Assembly: GCF_009380165.1 (NCBI RefSeq)
Contig: NZ_WHUF01000002.1
Span: 434,001-498,000 of the forward strand
From: Rugamonas rivuli
GTDB taxonomy: Bacteria; Pseudomonadota; Gammaproteobacteria; Burkholderiales; Burkholderiaceae_D
Direction: 5' to 3'
DNA: 64,000 nt
The stretch's first letter is position 1. Each line of letters opens with the position of its first letter. The translations under genes and the position numbers were made by a program. Under the pieces are notes generated by a model. The model searched no databases, had not been told where the DNA came from, and saw only the letters and a list, made by a program, of their open reading frames with translations. Positions 60,703-64,000 of the stretch are shown in pieces.

Positions 60703-63700
60703 ATGGAATTAAACGATGACCCAGATTCTCTTCTCGAAGACTGGGGGACATTTGCAGCTGCAATGGCCGCGATGAGCTCATCGATGTCCGTCGGGGCCGT
60801 TGCGGATCAGGCACCGGAATTCATCGCCACTCTCAAGTCATATTGCCCCATAAAAGCAGCCGCAACCTTCGGCGCACTAACAACACAAAAGCGGTTGCAG
60901 GGCAACGCTCTACGTCTAGAGACCTTGGTTCATCTTTGTGTAGCCTGCTGCCAGGGGGAGCGCGCCCCAACGCAGCAACTTCTCGTGCAAGGATTCACTG
61001 CGATCGGCAGTGTATGTGGAGAACTTGAAGACGACCCGGAAGATGTTTTTTCTTCGCGTATTTATTCGAAGCGCGGGAACTATCAGGTTTTGGGTGGACT
61101 ATGGGAAGGCGGCGCTTTCTATTTGCAGCGATTTGTAAATCTGGCTGACGGCTTGCCTGACGATCCACGGTTTCAATCCATTACCAATTCCATTCACGCC
61201 TTGCTCAGGCTCTCTGATGCGGTTTGTGAGCGCGCGAACTTACGCTGTAATGACCTCGGTGCAAATAGCCCCGAAGAGCACTTACCCAGCAGGTTCAAAG
61301 AGGAGTCCGCGCAGCTTAGAAAATTAGTCAGATTCACCAAGAACGACATAACTCAATTGGGGATCAGACTACCGGATCTCATCCCATTTGTGTTCGACCC
61401 GGACGATAGATATCAGTTGCGCCTTCAGGCAGTTTCACACTCAGATTTGGAAGCAAAACCGCTCGCCTTCGATGACGAGTACATTTACGTACTCATGCCG
61501 AACGCTATCTCGGCTACGATTCGGCGCTACTTCATTTTGGCACTGGGTACCGGTGAAAATCGGGGAATTTTTCTTCGTGCGCTTGCTCGCGAATATTCAC
61601 AGATGTTCGAGTGCTCGCCCTTTCTTGGCAAGCGAGGTACGCGCGTGCCGTTTGCATTCACACATTCCGGTACCCTCTGCGCTATGTCCCAAGAGGTTGA
61701 TGTAGGAAGGTACCTCAATGTTCTCTTCGTTCTTGATGACTTGGATGGATTTGAAGAGGATGGATTTGGTGGATTATTTGACGTAAAGGAAGGCATGCAA
61801 GAGCAGCTTAAAAAAGCAGTCGCCTCCATGCAATCCGACGCAGCCAAACGGCCTGGCTTTAAAGAAGGCATCACGCTAACCGTGATATGCGGAATCGGAA
61901 GGGGAACAGCCGTCGATGAGTTGGTTGAACCACAAGTGAATTGGCAGCAGCAGATCATTAGCGCAGCCGATTTACTTACTTTGAGCCGGTCCAAGTCAAT
62001 GGAGCCGCTGAATCTATTCCGCCTATGCGATATGGAATCCGTACTAATGGAGAAACGGGTTTCGATTCAAAACATCAACGGTCTACTGAATCTTTTTGCA
62101 TGGACTGAGTCCCTAAATGGCCACCTGGTTCCTCACGCGGAAATTCCAGACGACTGGAACTCCGATGAGCATCAACACTTTTTAACGATTACCCAAAATG
62201 CACTTGTGGATCTTAGGCATCAGGTCTCGAATTCAGTCGACGAACAGGTTCAGCAGTTCGTTGATGGCGCCTGGATGTATCTTATTAAAGAAAGCGCAAG
62301 CTACTTCGAAGAGGACAACGAGCGCCCAACTTATGTGCATCTTTCTGCCAAAGACAGATCGCGGCTCATAGGCTCGCGTATCACATTAAATCGGTGCTGG
62401 TGGTATGAAGTTGTGGCGCCGGTGGGCCAGCATAGCGCTCGCACTCTTGAAAACTGGAAGATGCTTGGTACCTGGATGGCGAGAGCCGCCGATGCGCTCG
62501 AGCGTGCCTTTGCGTCGCAGTTGGGAAGCGGTGCCATCCTCTGGCGATGTGAATTTCCAAGTCTACCTCTTGACGGAATCAATGGAAGTAGAGGTTCCGA
62601 AGCGGATCTTGAAGGAGCATTTGCCATATCGGTTGCCCGCGCATCGCGAACTATAAATGTCAAGGTGGGATCAGGCTTTTACCGCGCACTCTACCATCCG
62701 CACAATATCGCAGAGCGCGCATTAGTTCGAGCATTCGTCGCAGGTGCCGCAGAACTAACAAGTGTGCACTATCACGATTCAAAGATCGAAGAAGTTGTAC
62801 GAGAAATCGTACCTAATCAGGATGCACGCTATAGCCACGTCTTTGCTGGCCGTGGCTTCCGTGACTACTTTCATTCGGAGATAAGCGAGAATCCGATCAC
62901 GATCAATCGGTTCGATGATGCAGTACTCAGGCTGGGACTTGGCTGGACTGCACGCTCACCCAAAGATGGAGGACTGGTTTCCGGAAAACAGGAGTGTCTG
63001 GACTTTCTGCATTCGCTTGTCGGAAAGCTTCAGAAGGAAGTTGGAGAACGGTTGAGGCGCTTTGACAAAGCAGAGCTGATAAAACAGCTGATTCTTAATT
63101 ATGAAGTAGCGAGTCTGTCGCGGGATCGATGGCATCGAACCGCAGCCGCCGTTCTTGCGTTACGAGATGATAAGGACGCAACGATTAAGGCGATGTCCGA
63201 GTATGAGTTCAAGCTTAACGGTACTCTCCAACCAACTCGGAATCTAGTCGAAGTCGCCCTATGCGAAGCCGGAACTGATGCCCAGCTTCAGCCTGGCGTG
63301 CGTGACATAGGGCTGCTCTTGGCTATGAGCGCCCAAATTTTCCACTTGGGTGGCTGGGCGGACTTAATTCATTGGGACCTACTTGAGCCAGAACTTAGAA
63401 TCAGAGCACTTGGCGATGTACATGCAAACCACGACTTTATGGATACCGTGATGGACGGATTTGGACAGGCGACTAGTGAGCATCGCTTCAAATCCTCGGC
63501 AAGAAAGTATGAGAAATATCTCAAACATCCAGACGCTGTGGACGATTCAAGCACGATAGAAGGAATGAGAGAGTTTCTCAGCGCGTGGGAGAGCGACTTC
63601 GGCGCCCATCTTGATGAATTCAGGCGATTCATTGACAAGCTTGAAAATTATGGCGTTGAACAGAATGAGCCTGTGTTTTTCTTGAGGCGTTCTGATCTCG

Positions 63701-64000
63701 TCGCTCTAGCCGACACCCCAGTTGGTTCGTTGATCATAGATGCGCTTACTCTGGTACCACGACCGCAATGGAATGAGCTACCGTCTGGGTATTCATTTAA
63801 GGATATCGCCCCCTGGAAATTCCGCAGACGGCTAAGTGTTCTGCGACGCCCATTGCTGCAAATATCTGATGAATCTGATCCAGTGTTCGTGATCGCTCCG
63901 GGACTGGTTCGGGACGGCTTCCTGTCAACAGTCGGCAACTTCTATGACGGGGCATATCCGGATATTCATCTGGGGCCGGCGATGCGGCGCTACGCAGGTT
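60703..64000 (+). CDS. Giant protein of unknown function (5' part, over 1099 codons, runs off right edge)
   Basis: ATG 60703, with GGAGG 6 nt before it, opens a frame that stays open to the last base. The N-terminus reads MELNDDPDSLLEDWGTFAAAM. The protein is largely helical with scattered alpha/beta segments (GFKEGITLTVICGIGRG) and a stretch like a sensor or scaffold (YLNVLFVLDDLDGFEEDGFGG). I see no Walker, nuclease, helicase or methylase motif in the visible part. Size and place in the island suggest a scaffold or sensor of a conflict system. The function cannot be assigned. Confidence 0.7.
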   Translation, partial: MELNDDPDSLLEDWGTFAAAMAAMSSSMSVGAVADQAPEFIATLKSYCPIKAAATFGALTTQKRLQGNALRLETLVHLCVACCQGERAPTQQLLVQGFTAIGSVCGELEDDPEDVFSSRIYSKRGNYQVLGGLWEGGAFYLQRFVNLADGLPDDPRFQSITNSIHALLRLSDAVCERANLRCNDLGANSPEEHLPSRFKEESAQLRKLVRFTKNDITQLGIRLPDLIPFVFDPDDRYQLRLQAVSHSDLEAKPLAFDDEYIYVLMPNAISATIRRYFILALGTGENRGIFLRALAREYSQMFECSPFLGKRGTRVPFAFTHSGTLCAMSQEVDVGRYLNVLFVLDDLDGFEEDGFGGLFDVKEGMQEQLKKAVASMQSDAAKRPGFKEGITLTVICGIGRGTAVDELVEPQVNWQQQIISAADLLTLSRSKSMEPLNLFRLCDMESVLMEKRVSIQNINGLLNLFAWTESLNGHLVPHAEIPDDWNSDEHQHFLTITQNALVDLRHQVSNSVDEQVQQFVDGAWMYLIKESASYFEEDNERPTYVHLSAKDRSRLIGSRITLNRCWWYEVVAPVGQHSARTLENWKMLGTWMARAADALERAFASQLGSGAILWRCEFPSLPLDGINGSRGSEADLEGAFAISVARASRTINVKVGSGFYRALYHPHNIAERALVRAFVAGAAELTSVHYHDSKIEEVVREIVPNQDARYSHVFAGRGFRDYFHSEISENPITINRFDDAVLRLGLGWTARSPKDGGLVSGKQECLDFLHSLVGKLQKEVGERLRRFDKAELIKQLILNYEVASLSRDRWHRTAAAVLALRDDKDATIKAMSEYEFKLNGTLQPTRNLVEVALCEAGTDAQLQPGVRDIGLLLAMSAQIFHLGGWADLIHWDLLEPELRIRALGDVHANHDFMDTVMDGFGQATSEHRFKSSARKYEKYLKHPDAVDDSSTIEGMREFLSAWESDFGAHLDEFRRFIDKLENYGVEQNEPVFFLRRSDLVALADTPVGSLIIDALTLVPRPQWNELPSGYSFKDIAPWKFRRRLSVLRRPLLQISDESDPVFVIAPGLVRDGFLSTVGNFYDGAYPDIHLGPAMRRYAG

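Larger units (their letters stand above)
41495..64000 (+). mobile_element. Genomic island of Gamma-Mobile-Trio type (right end outside window)
   Basis: The left end is the break in the radical SAM gene. The first genes are three overlapping recombination genes (GmtY/Z/X-like). Everything to the right edge is AT-richer than the first 41 kb, with short unrelated operons on both strands and conflict-type cargo: ADP-ribosyltransferase-like, nuclease/PIN, T6SS effector cassette, XRE regulator, PDDEXK proteins. No plasmid conjugation or phage structural genes are seen. The boundary is known to within a few bases only, and the other end is not in the window. Confidence 0.75.

Noticed and set aside
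1..64000. CRISPR array, rRNA operon, insertion sequence with clear ends
   Set aside because: No regularly spaced repeats, no rRNA-like stretch and no DDE transposase with inverted repeats were seen by eye.

Overview
The window looks like a chromosome segment of a betaproteobacterium of the Oxalobacteraceae type (Massilia, Duganella or Janthinobacterium-like). This is inferred from GC-rich codon use, protein character and the mix of chemotaxis, TonB-receptor and type VI secretion genes. No 16S rRNA is present, so the genus is not proven.

Bases 1-15750 carry core genes mixed with small variable patches. In order: the 5' end of uvrB (minus), an aspartate/aromatic aminotransferase, and three near-identical tRNA-Asn(GUU) genes at 2014, 3648 and 13581. 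Between and after the tRNAs lie a GAF histidine kinase, a zinc-ribbon membrane protein, a toxin-antitoxin pair with a decayed toxin, an N-terminally truncated M28 peptidase, a frameshifted solute-binding protein next to an intact one, a DUF3334 (CheX-like) protein, a chemoreceptor, a TonB-dependent receptor, a DUF4429/SHOCT protein and a secreted HExxH metallopeptidase.

Bases 15751-33169 are one type VI secretion system (T6SS) locus in three transcription blocks. The first is M15 peptidoglycan peptidase-tssM-tagF-ompA (plus). The second is tssJ-tssK-tssL (minus). The third is TPR lipoprotein-tssB-tssC-hcp-tssE-tssH-tssA (plus). tssF, tssG, vgrG and PAAR genes are not in the locus. A second chemoreceptor, a DTW-domain tRNA modification enzyme (TapT), and a DUF2760-Hsp70-Hsp70/DUF3731 operon follow, up to about 41.2 kb.

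At about 41495 the chromosome is interrupted. A PA0069-family radical SAM gene, preceded by a near-perfect LexA box, is cut just after its conserved NPYR motif, exactly before the Fe-S cysteine cluster should begin. From there to the right edge the sequence is AT-richer and has different codon use. It starts with two large tyrosine-recombinase-like proteins and a third small protein in overlapping genes (41781-46976). I read these as a GmtY-GmtZ-GmtX trio, the signature of Gamma-Mobile-Trio islands.

The island's cargo is dominated by conflict genes: a predicted ADP-ribosyltransferase; a 1328-residue nuclease-TPR-GreAB-C-PIN protein; an XRE repressor with palindromic operators; a second hcp followed by a MepA-like endopeptidase and a probable immunity protein (an auxiliary T6SS effector cassette that could be fired by the chromosomal T6SS); two unrelated PDDEXK-type nucleases; a lipoprotein-like amidohydrolase; a protein of unknown family; and a protein of more than 1099 residues that runs off the right end. 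The island's right end and the rest of the radical SAM gene are outside the window.
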